From Smittia aterrima (lineage: Eukaryota; Arthropoda; Insecta; Diptera; Chironomidae): DNA of 64,000 nucleotides. The notes below the pieces were generated by a model. It had not been told where the DNA came from. It was given only the letters and a program-made list of their open reading frames with translations, and ran no database searches. How positions within the stretch are numbered: the stretch's first letter is position 1; the number at the start of each line of letters is the position of its first letter. Location: assembly GCA_033063855.1 (NCBI GenBank), contig CP093831.1, positions 25,110,001 to 25,174,000 on the forward strand, written 5' to 3'. A program made the translations under genes and the position numbers. Positions 21,829 to 33,348 of this stretch are shown piece by piece.

Positions 21829-22534
21829 TTACGAAGGCAAATTTCCTGTTCGTTTGAAGTTGAAAGCATTCTTCGCCGCCTCTAACTGCTCAATGAGATG
21901 AACAAGACTGTTTGCGTCGGTCTCAACAACAACTTCTTTCTTTGAACTTCCTTCTGATTGGTCTGAGAGAGTTTCGCGATGTTTCAGTGAGTTTTCACGA
22001 TCAAGATGAAATTTCATTAGAATCTTTGGCTCAGGAGGATGCGAGTGCAAATATCTTGAAGCAACCTGTGAAATAAAACTTTATTTACAAGACTCTAAGA
22101 AGAGAAATGAGTTTACATACTTTAGCTTCCAATCTCCACTCTAAGTCACGAAATCTGTATTCGTCAGAAGTTATCAGATCATCAAAACTTTGTTCATTGC
22201 TAAGGAAGTTCCAAAAGCTTTCCACAATTTCATCTTTCAATCCAGTTTGCGATTTAACTTGATCGGCAAAGTCTTTCTCTGTAAGTTGGAGTTTTCTTGT
22301 ATCAATTAGAAGTTTGGTAACAGCTTGAGTCATCAACGACTTCTCGTCTGTGTTGTCTTGACCATTTGTTAGAAGTTTACGAGATGAAATATTTTCCAAA
22401 ACATTTTTCACAACTAAAAGAATTTTTAATTGAATATTCGCTAACTCACAAAGTTAATATTATTTACCTTCAGATGACTGACTATCAAGAAGCTTAAGAT
22501 GTTGTTTCTGTTCATTTTGGAGAAGCAAAGCCAT
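21829..22534 (-). CDS. COMM domain-containing protein, COMMD2-like, 198 aa
   Basis: Exons 22468-22534, 22121-22413 and 21829-22065 give 198 residues, the normal COMMD size. The C-terminal COMM domain starts at DLEWRLEAKVASRYL and ends with the leucine-rich DANSLVHLIEQLEAAKN. That layout resembles COMMD2 (LEWRLDVQLASR and TDPATLLHLVQQLE) as I recall it. COMMD proteins form the Commander/CCC endosomal recycling complex and bind cullins. It is divergent from Cullin-5, 386 bp apart. COMMD2 is the best guess; another COMMD is possible. Confidence 0.75.
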
Positions 22535-22920
22535 TAAAAACTTTATTTTGAATTTTTGCAAAAAAATATTTTGATTTGTTTACAAAAGTTGTCAGACCCG
22601 TTACGCAAAAATATTTTGGGATTTTCATCCGCAGCAAGGAAACTTTTTTGTAAAATCTTCCCTAAAATCAAAATCAAATGAAAAATTGTTAATTTAAAAT
22701 TTTAATTATCACTTTCTTTGAATTAATGGAAATCATTTAAAATTCAACTATATTTCATCATAAGAAAAACCCTTTCATCAATTTCGACCTTCAACTGTTG
22801 TTGTTCGTTTTCCTTTTTGTGCCGAGATATTTTCATTTTAATTGTTAATTCTTAATTCATGCATTTGCACAGTGAATTCCGCTGAAAAAACTCCTGACTG
22901 ATACTAAAGTGAACATCACG
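22535..22920. promoter_or_regulatory. Divergent intergenic region between COMMD2-like and Cul5
   Basis: These 386 AT-rich bases separate the two start codons and must hold both promoters and 5' UTRs. I saw no clear TATA box, which is usual for housekeeping genes. No other feature was recognised. Confidence 0.4.
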
Positions 22921-25626
22921 ATGCTGAAGGTATTGAAGATTTTCTCGAGGATTACGCAAAAGCAAAGAAAATCGAAATTAAATTTCCGGCTTTCTAATTT
23001 CGCTTTTGCAACTCATTCTGATTTTGTGATTTCGTGGCTTTCTCGCGGATTTTACGATTTTCTTCTCTCCCTTCGTAGAATAAAGGTCAGCTCATATTTG
23101 AAGATAAATGGCCGGCAATGGAGCCGGTTGTTCTGAAACTTCTGTTTCAAGAACATGTAGACAACTCGTAAGTCAATCTTTCTCCTCAAAATTTTCCTTT
23201 GGCTAATTAACATTTCTCTTTTTTTTAGAGAATGGCAAGATTTATTTTACTTAGTGCACTCGGTGTGTCTGTGGGATGAGAAAGGAGCACAAAAGATTCG
23301 CGAGAGTCTAGCGACTCTAATCGTTTCGTTTATTAAGCAAGCACAGTCTCGAGTTCTCGTCGCTGGCGAGGATCAAGCTCTGCTCAAAGCTTACATCATC
23401 GAATGGCGAAAGTTCTTCACACAAAGTTCCTTCTTGCCTCTTCCATTCTGGCAGCTCGAAACATCTTTGCAAGTGAGTTTGATTGAAAAGCAAGAGAATT
23501 CTTAAAATAATTATTAAATTATTTAGACAAAATCATCATCGAGCCACAATTCCAATAATACATCCTCGAAGAAATCTTCCATGTCTGATGATAGCATAGT
23601 AAGAAAGCTGATGTTAGACAGTTGGAATCAAAGTATTTTTATGGACATAAAGGATCGACTACAAGAGTCAGCAATGAAACTGGTGCATTCGGAAAGAAAC
23701 GGCGACGCTTTTGATTCTCAGCTTGTGATTGGTGTACGAGAGAGTTATGTGAATCTCTGTTCTAACAATGAAGACAAACTCGAAATTTACCGCGAAAACT
23801 TTGAAGCAGCTTATTTGCAAGCGACAGGAGACTTCTATCGGCTTAAGGGCAACGAACAACTTCAGGATAATGGGATTCAAAGCTTCTTGCGATACGCTGA
23901 CTCGAAACTACGAGAAGAAGAGACAAGAGCAAAGCGATATCTCGAACCAGCAAGCACAAGTGCGTTAGCTGAGTGTTGTGTTCGTGTTTTAATCAGTGAC
24001 CACTTGCCAACGCTGTTAGCAGAGTGTAGACCTCTTATCGAGACTGGAGAAACCGAAAGACTCAATTTAATGTTTCGGCTGCTCGATCGTGTCAGTGGCG
24101 GTGTCGATCCAATGCTAAATGATCTTGAAAACCACATAATTTCAGCTGGTCTCTCAGACATGGTCTCCTCAGCCGACATCATTACTCAAGACAGTGAAAA
24201 GTATGTCGAGAGACTCCTCGATTTGTTCCGTAGATTCAGCAAACTTGTTCAGGATGCGTTCAATGATGACCCGAGATTCCTTACGGCACGAGACAAAGCT
24301 TTTAAGACAGTCGTCAATGACACGACGGTGTTTAAGCTTGAGTTGCCAACAAATACGACCTCACGTGGAACGAAGACGACAACACCCGAAAGCAAATGTC
24401 CTGAGCTACTAGCAAACTATTGCGATATGCTTCTCCGAAGAACTCCGCTAAGGTAAATAATCATTCACATTTAAGTTCTTTATTCATTTGCTTTGTTTAT
24501 TTTAGTAAACGGCTGACGAGCGACCAGATCGAGACGAGATTGAAAGACGTTCTTTTGGTTCTGAAATATGTTTGCAACAAGGATGTCTTCATGAGATATC
24601 ACAAAGCACATTTGACCCGACGTCTCATACTTGACTCAAGTGCTGATTCTGAGAAGGAAGAAGATATGGTCGAGTGGTTACGAGAGATTGGAATGCCAGC
24701 TGATTACGTTAATAAACTTGCGAGAATGTTCCAGGACATCAAAGTCAGTGAAGATCTCAACACACAATTCCGATCACAGACGACTCGCCATGACGCGATT
24801 AATATAAAGATCTTAAACGCAGGAGCTTGGGCAGCGCGTGCCTCAGAAAGAGTTTCAGTCAGCTTGCCACTCGAGCTAGAAGATTATATTCCGGAAGTTG
24901 AAGAGTTTTACAAAAAGAAACATTCCGGGCGAAAGCTTCAATGGTTCCATCACATGAGCAACGGCACAATCACCTTTGCAAATAACGTCGGCCGCTTCGA
25001 TTTAGACGTCACAACGTTTCAAATGGCAGTTCTCTTTGCTTGGAATCAACGGCCAAATGACAAAATCTCATACGAGAATCTTCGATTAGCGACTGAACTT
25101 CCTGATCCTGAACTGAGACGAACACTTTGGTCTCTCGTTGCTTTCCCGAAACTCAAACGTCAACTTCTCTTGTACGATCCAATTGTGCAGGCTCCTAAAG
25201 ACTTTGTCGAGAACACGGTCTTTTGGATCAATCAGGAATTCTCAATCATCAAGAACGGAAAGCCACAGAAACGTGGAAAGATTAATCTCATTGGTCGACT
25301 TCAATTGAGCACAGAGCGATCCCAACAAGAAGACAACCAGTCCATTGTTCAACTAAGAATCCTCCGAACGCAAGAAGCAATCATTAAAATTATGAAGATG
25401 AGAAAGAGAATGACGAATGCAGCACTTCAGGTAAATTCTCTCAAACCAAATCTTATTTTCCTTCAATTAAAATTTAATCTTCTTTTAGGCGGAGCTGATT
25501 GAAATTCTGAAGAACATGTTTCTTCCATCGAAGAAGATGATTAAAGAGCAGCTTGAGTGGTTGATCGAACAAAAGTATTTGGCCCGCGATGATGGTGATA
25601 TTAACGTCTTTACATACATGGCTTAA
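22921..25626 (+). CDS. Cul5: Cullin-5, 776 aa
   Basis: Six exons (22921-22929, 23079-23167, 23229-23472, 23527-24452, 24506-25430, 25489-25626) give 776 residues; human CUL5 is about 780. A three-codon first exon joins to NKGQLIFEDKW, which matches the conserved CUL5 start. Cullin repeats, the ESKCPELLANYCDMLLR segment and the cullin homology domain (NKDVFMRYHKAHLTRRLI) are intact. The neddylation Lys is at about 720 in IMKMRK, followed by the winged-helix end VFTYMA. A Ser/Asn-rich insert (about 115-130) is specific to this copy. Cul5 scaffolds Elongin-SOCS ubiquitin ligases. An AATAAA lies near 25776. Confidence 0.97.
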
Positions 25627-25807
25627 GGTTCATTTTTTTCGTTAAGGATTCTCGTTAAATTGCTGCCCTCAGAAAAAACACAAAAAGTTTTATTTTAGTT
25701 TGCAATATGCGTTTTCTCAACCATCGCCCCTTCGATTTTTATTGTAATTTATTTTAAGTTTCCATTAGGACTGAATAAATCAATTCCTTCAAATCTTTTT
25801 TGTTTGC

Positions 25808-26545
25808 TCACATGTACAAGTCACTTTTGTGATGAAGAGGTTTCAGTTTAATTGATTCATCGACTGGAAGCTGAAGACGTTTTAAAATGTTGAGGACCGA
25901 GCGGATTGAGAAGACGTCGAAGAGATCGATGTAGACGATGTAACAAGAGAATGGTAAGTCGAGATATTGTCGGAAGGTTCCAATGCCAGCTCCAGTTCCT
26001 GTGATGAAGTTCGGTGCTTCGAGTCGTGGGATGTCAGAGAAGTTAGAGTTGATCGAACGGATTATACAAGATTCAGGAATCTCCTCTGCTTTGTAATCAC
26101 TTGAGCTTTGAAGAGAAACGATTGTGCATTTCTCAGCAACTTTAATCCAAGGTTCCAGCAGTTCTGTGATCGTTGAGAAGTAATTTAAATCTTTCTCTTC
26201 AACAACGCAGACGATGAATTTGTCGATTGTGTAAAGTTCAACTTTATGTCCATCGAGCTTGGCGAATGGAGCTTTTCCTTTGAGGATTGATGGATTCACG
26301 ACATTTAATGCGTTGACGCCATCGACAATGATAAAGTTTTCAATCTTCTCATCAACAGGTGGTTTCCCGTCTTCGTTACTCCACATCCAGACAGGTCTAA
26401 AGGAAAATTACGAATTTTAGCAATGACAACGCAAAAACGAAATGTTAACAAACCTCTTGAACGGCAAATTTAAGCTTGAATCATCGTAATCGTCGTAGAA
26501 TGCACGTGACGTCGGTTCTACGATTTCTCCAAAGTTGAAATCCAT
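25808..26545 (-). CDS. Proteasome assembly chaperone 1-like protein, 226 aa
   Basis: Exons 26454-26545 and 25808-26396 give 226 residues. The segment LEAPNFITGTGAGIGTF and the following YLDLPFSCYIVYIDLFDVFS resemble the C-terminal half of PSMG1/PAC1, where a QPN-motif is followed by a hydrophobic strand and a terminal SNIYT-like end (here SDLYM). PAC1 pairs with PAC2 to build the 20S alpha ring. It is divergent from Cdk9, with 196 bp between starts. The family call rests on remembered similarity over the C-terminal part; the N-terminal half is more diverged. Confidence 0.68.
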
Positions 26546-26741
26546 TTTATTATGTTCTGCGATTGACTTTTTGAAATATTAAACGAAATTGCCGGCGAAC
26601 AAAACTCAAATTGGGCGAAAACAAAAAGTTGGGCGAATTGGGCGTTAGGGGTTCAAACTACGCGAGACAAAAATAAAAATCCAGATCGAGAAAAGAAATT
26701 TGAGATAATTAGTAAATTAGTGGAATAATCTAGAGTTTAAA
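26546..26741. promoter_or_regulatory. Divergent promoter region between PSMG1-like gene and Cdk9
   Basis: A 196-bp spacer between two start codons, with three GGGCGAA/GGGCGTT-type G-rich motifs around 26610-26650 in otherwise AT-rich DNA. It is a likely bidirectional housekeeping promoter. Confidence 0.45.
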
Positions 26742-28261
26742 ATGTCACAAGCACGACCAGACGCAGCTGTACCCTCATCTTCACAAATGAGCAGCAGCAA
26801 TTCTGCGTTTAGCCTTGAGAATCGAATGAAATACATCGCAGACTGTAAGTAAAACTTTCAAATTGTTTATATTTTTGTTTTGGTGCACGAAGCTTAATCC
26901 AGATGATTTTGTTATGTTTCAGATAACTTTCCTTATTGCGACGAGTCACAGAAATACGAGAAAGTCGCTAAAATTGGTCAGGGAACTTTCGGGTAATTCA
27001 CTGGATCTTTGAAACAAAGAAACTTTGTGATTCTAATGTTTACATTATTCCTCAGAGAGGTCTTCAAAGCTCGAGCAAAGAATGACAATAAGTTTGTAGC
27101 GATGAAAAGAGTTCTAATGGAAAACGAGAAAGAAGGCGTAAGTTTAAATAAGATTTTCTAATCGATTTCGACTAATTACGAAATTTTCTTTCAGTTCCCA
27201 ATCACAGCTCTTCGAGAGATTCGCATTCTTCAATTACTAAAGCACGAAAATGTCGTGAATTTAATAGAAATTTGTCGAACGAAGGCAAACAAGAACAACA
27301 AGTACAAATCAATCTTCTATCTCGTGTTTGATTTCTGCGAACATGACTTGGCTGGGCTGCTATCAAACGTGAACGTCAAGTTTAGCTTGGGCGAGATCAA
27401 GCGAGTCATGAAGCAACTGTTAAATGGACTTTACTACATTCACTCAAATAAGGTTTGTTCCTAACTTACTTTGCTGCTGAGTTTCTCTTTAAAACCTTTC
27501 GTTCATTTTAGATTCTCCACCGAGACATGAAGGCAGCTAACGTTCTTATCACAAAGACTGGAGTTCTGAAACTTGCCGATTTCGGTCTGGCAAGAGCAAT
27601 AAGCATTTCAAAGAGCGGTCAACCCAACAGATATACAAACAGAGTCGTGACGCTGTGGTATCGACCACCAGAACTTCTTCTCGGTGACAGAAATTACGGT
27701 CCACCTGTTGGTGAGTTCATAGAAATCATTTGTGATAACTTCCTCTAATATTTTTATTGATTTAAAGATATGTGGGGCGCTGGTTGTATCATGGCTGAGA
27801 TGTGGACGAGATCTCCAATCATGCAAGGTGCTACAGAGCAACAGCAACTGACACTTTGTGCTCAACTTTGTGGATCATTCACAACTGAGGTTTGGCCTGG
27901 TCTAGAGAAACTGGAGCTGTTCCAGAAAATGGAATTGCCGTTGAATCATAAGAGAAAGGTCAAGGAGCGCCTCCGCCCATACGTTAAGGATCCTTGTGCG
28001 GTTGACCTCCTCGATCAACTTCTTATTCTCAATCCCGAAAAGCGAATCAACGCTGACGACGCTCTCATGCACGATTTCTTCTGGACTGACCCAATGCCAA
28101 GCGATTTAGGAAAAATGCTATCGCAACTGACACAAAGCAACTTTGAATTCCTTGCTCCACCTCGTCGCTCGAATCAAATGATGCACCGCTATCAACAGCA
28201 GACTGCAAATGCTATCGCTCAACGTCCAGAGAATGGAGGATATCAAGATCGCGTTTACTAA
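26742..28261 (+). CDS. Cdk9: Cyclin-dependent kinase 9 (P-TEFb kinase), 401 aa
   Basis: Exons 26742-26844, 26923-26992, 27056-27137, 27195-27452, 27512-27710 and 27768-28261 give 401 residues, close to the Drosophila length. The P-loop GQGTFGEV (about 53-60), the PITALRE helix, HRDMKAAN (catalytic Asp about 176), DFG (194-196) and the T-loop Thr in NRYTNRVVTLWYRPPE (about 213) are all present. The N-terminal YNFPYCDES is typical of Cdk9. With cyclin T it phosphorylates the RNA polymerase II tail and pause factors in the nucleus. Nothing is broken. Confidence 0.98.
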
Positions 28262-28608
28262 AAAGCATCTACGATTTATTTTATTGTTAGAAGAAGCTTC
28301 AAACAAACTTTTCTCATTCAAGTCCCTTCAAGGAAAACTTTTAAAAATCTTTGTTAATTACAAGATAAATCTGAAAATGTAAAATTTAACTGATATCTGA
28401 AATAAACGGAAACTTTCTTATTAATTTCTTATTTTTTTTTATTAATTTCAGTCATTTGAATCGAATAAATTAAGTTTAGAGTAAAGAGAAATTTATTCTT
28501 TCCCGCGCTTTTGGATCTTTTTAAAAAAATACGACACAGGATTTTCCCTGCGAAAAAAAAACCGCGAATTTCATTCAACAACAACGCAAGAAACAAATGT
28601 AAAGAAAA
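28262..28608. other. Intergenic: Cdk9 3' end and first F-box promoter
   Basis: An AATAAA near 28401 can end Cdk9. A T-rich tract follows, then the 5' region of the first F-box gene with the TTTCCCTG motif at 28543-28550. No gene was seen. Confidence 0.45.
28543..28550 (+). promoter_or_regulatory. TTTCCCTG motif of F-box gene 1
   Basis: Lies 59 bases before the next ATG (28609), preceded by ACACAGGA. Confidence 0.45.
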
Positions 28609-30422
28609 ATGAGTGAAATGAACGTTGATTTACCCAAAGGATTAGACGATCTGCCGGAAGAGATCTTGTCGAAGGTATTCCAATACTTGAGACACGGAGA
28701 TTTGATGGTTTCAACGCTCGTTTGCAAGAAGTAAGAATTTGGTTTTATGTTTCTATTTTATTTAAACAAATTTGCTTGTTTTAGATGGAACGAAGTGATT
28801 GGACAGAACATGAAGATAATGGAGAAGATCAATCTTGTTTTCACTTTTTACGGAGCGATGTCCATGCCGAAGAATTTGACTCGAACTTATCAGTCAATCT
28901 GGATTCAAGATCACAACTTTGAAGAATACGTGAACTCACGACATATCATTGCACTTTGGGATGAGGTATTCAACACAATGGATCAATGTGCCAAGAACTT
29001 GCGAGATCTTACAATTAACTGTTGTGACCTTGAATTGATAGGCGGCAAGAAATTCAACAAGATGTTTGCTGCGCTGACGAACCTCCAGTCGTTAAAGATC
29101 TTTGATTTGAAATTCTCTGACGGCAGAACTAAAATTGATCTCAGTCCTCTTGTTCGTCTTAAGTCGTTAACTTTGTGCTACGGTTTTGATGCTTATGACA
29201 GCGGAGTAAGTTAAATATTTTAATTACTCTCCTAAATTTTATCTTCATTGTTTGGTTTGCATTTCAGATTTGGAAGCTTCCTGGAACAACTCAGTTAATA
29301 AGTTTGGTAGTCGACTGCTTAAAGTATTACGCTCCATCCGAATTTCAAATTATGTTCGAACCAAATTACAAGTATTCTGAATGTTTAATCAACTTTCTGG
29401 CTCGTCAAAAGAGTCTCGAGGTGCTGGCAATCCTAAACTCTAATGTCACGCTCAGATATAATTTGCAGCAACTGAAAGCAATCAAGTTCCCACTCAAAAG
29501 ACTTGCTCTTTATGAATATGACAACATACTCGACAACATGTCATACCAATCAGATGAAAACTTATTGCTGTTCATGAGCAAGTTCGTCAATTCCTTGGAG
29601 GAGCTTTACATCCATCGAAAGTTCTCAGAATCTTTTTACGAGATGATCCTCACGAAGTTTCACAAACTGCATACGTTGAGTGTTTTTGTCAATGAAGCAC
29701 CAACTGACGAAGCTTTTTATCGCCGAGTTCAACCAAATACTTCCATTCAAAAACTGATTGTTGAAGGCGGATTGATGTTCAAGCCTAAAGAAAAACCTCT
29801 CCAAAGATTCATGGGCGTTCTTCCGAATATTCAAACTCTGGATCTACAAAATACAGATCTTTCGAAAGAACTAATGACCTTCATATCCTACAATCTCAAC
29901 AAACTTGTGAATCTTAAAGTCAACGTTATTTCGCATCAAGCTTTCGTCAGAGTCACCATTCCAAGTTTGAAAACTCTTTCTGTTGAGGAACTTCTGCACG
30001 ACAAACCAGTTAATTGGAAGGAGATTGTTAGAGCAACTCCAAACATCGAAGTATTTATGTTTGGAGGATATCACTTCTTTTATCTTTTAAACAACGAGAA
30101 TATCAAGATTATGGCAAAAGGATGGCCCAAGCTGAGACACCTCAAGTTTGAAGGTGCATTCGTCGCTTCTAAGGAAATCATCGATTTGTTCCTGCTTAAC
30201 TTTAAGAACCTGAAAATTGTGGAATGCTTTGACTCTGCATTCACATCATTCACATCAATTCCCAAGAAGAAAGAATTTTTGCTCGACACTGAACGGAATG
30301 GACTCTCTTTCATAATTCATCCTCGTCGTAAAGATGCATCTTTCAGACTTCGGAATTGCTTCCATGAAAATTGGGAGAAATCATTTTTCTGTGCCAACAC
30401 AAGAAAACAAATTTCAAGAAAA
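28609..30422 (+). CDS. F-box/LRR protein 1, open into F-box/LRR protein 2
   Basis: Exons are 28609-28730, 28785-29205 and 29268 onward. The F-box (LPEEILSKVFQYLRHGDL then WNEVIG) lies at about residues 13-48 and is split by intron 1, before the Trp codon. A long leucine-rich solenoid follows. There is no stop codon at the end: the frame runs on through what is the 5' UTR in sister genes and into the F-box of the next unit, whose ATG is at 30423. Spliced through, the product would be 1,107 residues with two F-boxes and two LRR domains. As a single unit it has about 566 residues. F-box proteins recruit substrates to Skp1-Cul1 ubiquitin ligases; the substrate here is unknown. Confidence 0.85.
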
Positions 30423-32165
30423 ATGAAAGAGGAGAACGACGAATCATTGAAAGGAATAAACAATCTGCCGGATGTTGTTTTGTCGAAGGTATTTCAAAGT
30501 ATGGATTTCGAAACGTTGATGTCTTCAACCCTCGTTTGCAAAAAGTAAGATTTCATTTTTGTTTCTATTTTATTTTAAACAAATTTTCTTGTTTTAGATG
30601 GAACGAAGTGATTGGACACAGCAAGGCGATCATGAAGAGGATTAAGATTGTTATAAAGTTGAGAAAAGAAACGCCAAGCGATTTAACCCGCATTTACTCA
30701 ACGATCTTGATACATGGTTTTGGTTGGTTCCATAACTGGACTAACATCATGAAAACAATTGGTCCGTGTGTCAACGACTTGCAGGATCTTCACATTGCGA
30801 ACTGCAAAATAAAACATAAGGATATGGAAATTGTCAACAAGTTACTTGCAACAGCGACGAATCTTGAGAAGTTGGGAATGACTAATGTGGAATGCTCGAA
30901 AACAATGAATCAGTACCAACTTCATCAGCACGAAATAACATTGAGCGTTGATCTCAGTCATCTCAAATTGCTGAAGTCGCTTGAATTGACGCGTGTTGAA
31001 TGTGGAGTAAGATAATTTATTTGAGACTTAAATGAAGTTTTTCATTGATAAAATAAATTTATTATTTCAGATTGAAAAGTTTGCAGAAACAGCTCAGTTA
31101 ACAAGCTTAAAAATCAATGGAATCTATAATAAGTCTTCTGAGTTCCTAATCGATTTTCTGGCTAAACAAAATAGCCTCAAAGAGTTTTCAATTGATAACT
31201 GTGGATCCAAAATCAGGATTGATTTAAAAAAGTTACAAGAAATTCAATTCGCTCTCAAGAAACTCGAATTCAACTGGCTTTACAGTCAAGGTCTGTTCGA
31301 CACAGAAGAGAATTTACTGATTTTTCTGGATAAGTTTACAAATTCTTTGGAGGATCTTAATATCAGAAGAACAGATTCAATTACCAAAATGATTTTCAAC
31401 AAGTTTCACAAGCTTAACACTTTGGAATTATGTTTGGATGAAAAGGAACCTAAGACAACTGAATTCTATCAAAATCTTCATCCGAATTTATCTGTTCGGA
31501 AGCTGACCATTCATGGTTATGACATTTTGATGCCGATGAAAGGATATCTTGGCAAACTTCCAAATATCGAAACTCTGTATCTGCAAACCGTAAAACTTTC
31601 GAACGACCTATTGATGCTCATCTCTAACAATCTCGCAAAGCTCAAGAAACTTCAAGTCAAAATGGTTTCTGCCGATGTATTCCAAGGAGTTATTATCCCG
31701 AGCTTGAAATCGATCACAATCTTAAATTTCGACTGCAAAGAGCCACAAAGTTTTAAGCCTCTGATTGAAGCTATGCCAAACCTTGAAGAGTTGAACGTTC
31801 GAACCTTTTGCCTTAGAACAATTTCGAGAGAATGGGGTGACGCCAACACGCGGACACAGGTTCTTATCAAGTTTGGATATAACTTCCAGGGCTTCAAGGA
31901 AATCATTCATCACTTTTTGAGTAAATGCAAGCACTTGAAAACAATCGAAATCAGTGAAACTGCTTTCCAGTCGGTTTCGGACAAGGAAGCATTTCTGCTC
32001 GATTTCAAACGAGATGGTCTCAGTTTCATCATTCATCCTAATCGTGGCATTTACCCATTGAAGAAATGTTTCACTCAACAATGGTACGACGACTTAGATG
32101 ACGATTATGATATCAACAACTCCAATGATTCCCCAATAATGCAAACATTTTCATATTTTGATTAA
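30423..32165 (+). CDS. F-box/LRR protein 2 (second half of the fused unit)
   Basis: Exons 30423-30544, 30598-31006 and 31071-32165 give 541 codons plus stop if the ATG at 30423 is used. The F-box is NLPDVVLSKVFQSMDFETL followed by WNEVIG, then LRRs. The C-terminus has an acidic stretch (YDDLDDDYDINN). The upstream F-box gene is in the same frame with no stop, so it may be translated as the C-terminal part of a fusion. It has no separate TTTCCCTG element. An AATAAA at about 32291 closes the unit. Confidence 0.83.
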
Positions 32166-32386
32166 TCATGATTACCATTTTGCTGAAGCCTTGTTAAAGA
32201 TTCTAATTTACGATTTTATAATATTTTGTAAGACATTTTTCAAAAAATGCAAGAGCGAGATGTGCTCTCAAACGAATCTCTGAATACTCAATAAAAGTTA
32301 TATTCTTGAAAGCTTATTTTAATCACGAAAGGTCTATATAGGATTTTCCTTGAAAATCATAATTTCTGTAACAACGCAAGAATTGT

Positions 32387-33243
32387 TTGAAGGATCTCTC
32401 AATATTCAACGAGCTCAGCGAGGAAACTGCAATAACAAAGAAGAAAAAGGAAAAACTTGAAGTTGAAAATTTCTCTTTGTCAAGGAAAATAACTCAGCTG
32501 ATGTCGACGATCGAGAGCTTCAAAAGCGATAACGCAGAACTTGAGACTGATTGCGCCGGAAACGGAATGGAGAAAAGTGCAGAAATATTAAAATGTTTAG
32601 ACGAAAACAGAAGTTTAAAATCCAATTACGAAAATTTGTTTAAAATTTTAACAGATCAAACGAAACCATCTGCATCATAGAATATCGAGTCGTGCCATGT
32701 CACTGACAAGTCAGTTTGAAGTCAGTGCCATAGTCACGTTCAGTCTCAAGTTCTGCAGCTAAAGAAAATATTTCGTAATAAGACATTTTTGCGTCTCACT
32801 TCCTCATAAGTAATCAATGATATCAAGCCTGTAAAGTGTGTGGACTCAAGATTCATGAACTGTTCGTCACTTTGTATACAATTGAAGAAAAAGCCGAAGA
32901 TACTTCGTAGTCAAATTTATTTCACATTTGTACAAGAAAGATTACATTGCTCGATCTAAAAATAATTTTATTTTTTCCGAGTAATCAAATCTTTCAATTA
33001 TTGAATTCTTGGAAATTCTAGAATGCGACTCGTGCCAATTTGATAACAGTCCTGATGTTTATAGAAGTTCTTGGCTACAAACACGAAAAGGAACAAATGG
33101 CAAGTGAAGGTCAAACTCAAAGAAATATGAAGATTATTTACAGGTTCACAAGAAGCAAAGGTTTTGTTGACTTTGTTAGTAAATTTTCAGATCTCGCGCA
33201 CTTTCGGGGCTTGTTTTCACCAATTTTAAATGCTTTGGGTTAA
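32387..33243 (+). pseudogene. Decayed relative of the LRR coiled-coil gene at 33349
   Basis: At 32387-32680 an open stretch without an ATG resembles the coiled-coil part of the next gene (EKLEVENFSLSRKITQLMSTI against LLEKENAFMVTRITNLLSTI). Near 33010-33080 the DNA resembles the region past that gene's stop (GAAATTCTAGAATGCGACTC against GAAATTCCAGGGAGCGACTC). The LRR part is missing. An F-box-type 5' flank lies just before it (32289-32380). This is a chimeric remnant, not a gene. Confidence 0.6.
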
Positions 33244-33348
33244 ACCAAATAAAAATAGCATTTCAGAATGAGATAATCCAAATAATATTTAAATCCATGA
33301 GATTCACATTTGCAGCTTCAGTTTCGTCTGATTCTTTAATAGGAGAAC

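Noticed and set aside
22909..22921. GTG at 22909 as the Cul5 start
   Set aside because: Eukaryotic initiation favours the ATG at 22921, which joins to the conserved NKG exon.
28609..30548. Treating gene 1 as ending at the TAA at 30546-30548
   Set aside because: That TAA lies inside the conserved GTAAG donor of the gene 2 F-box intron, so it is not a natural stop.
32387..32680. Stand-alone coiled-coil gene
   Set aside because: No ATG; resembles only part of the gene at 33349, and its tail is elsewhere in a decayed state.
33040..33243. 67-codon ORF as a gene
   Set aside because: It overlaps the decayed tail of the LRR coiled-coil relative, and its codons do not match that protein's frame.
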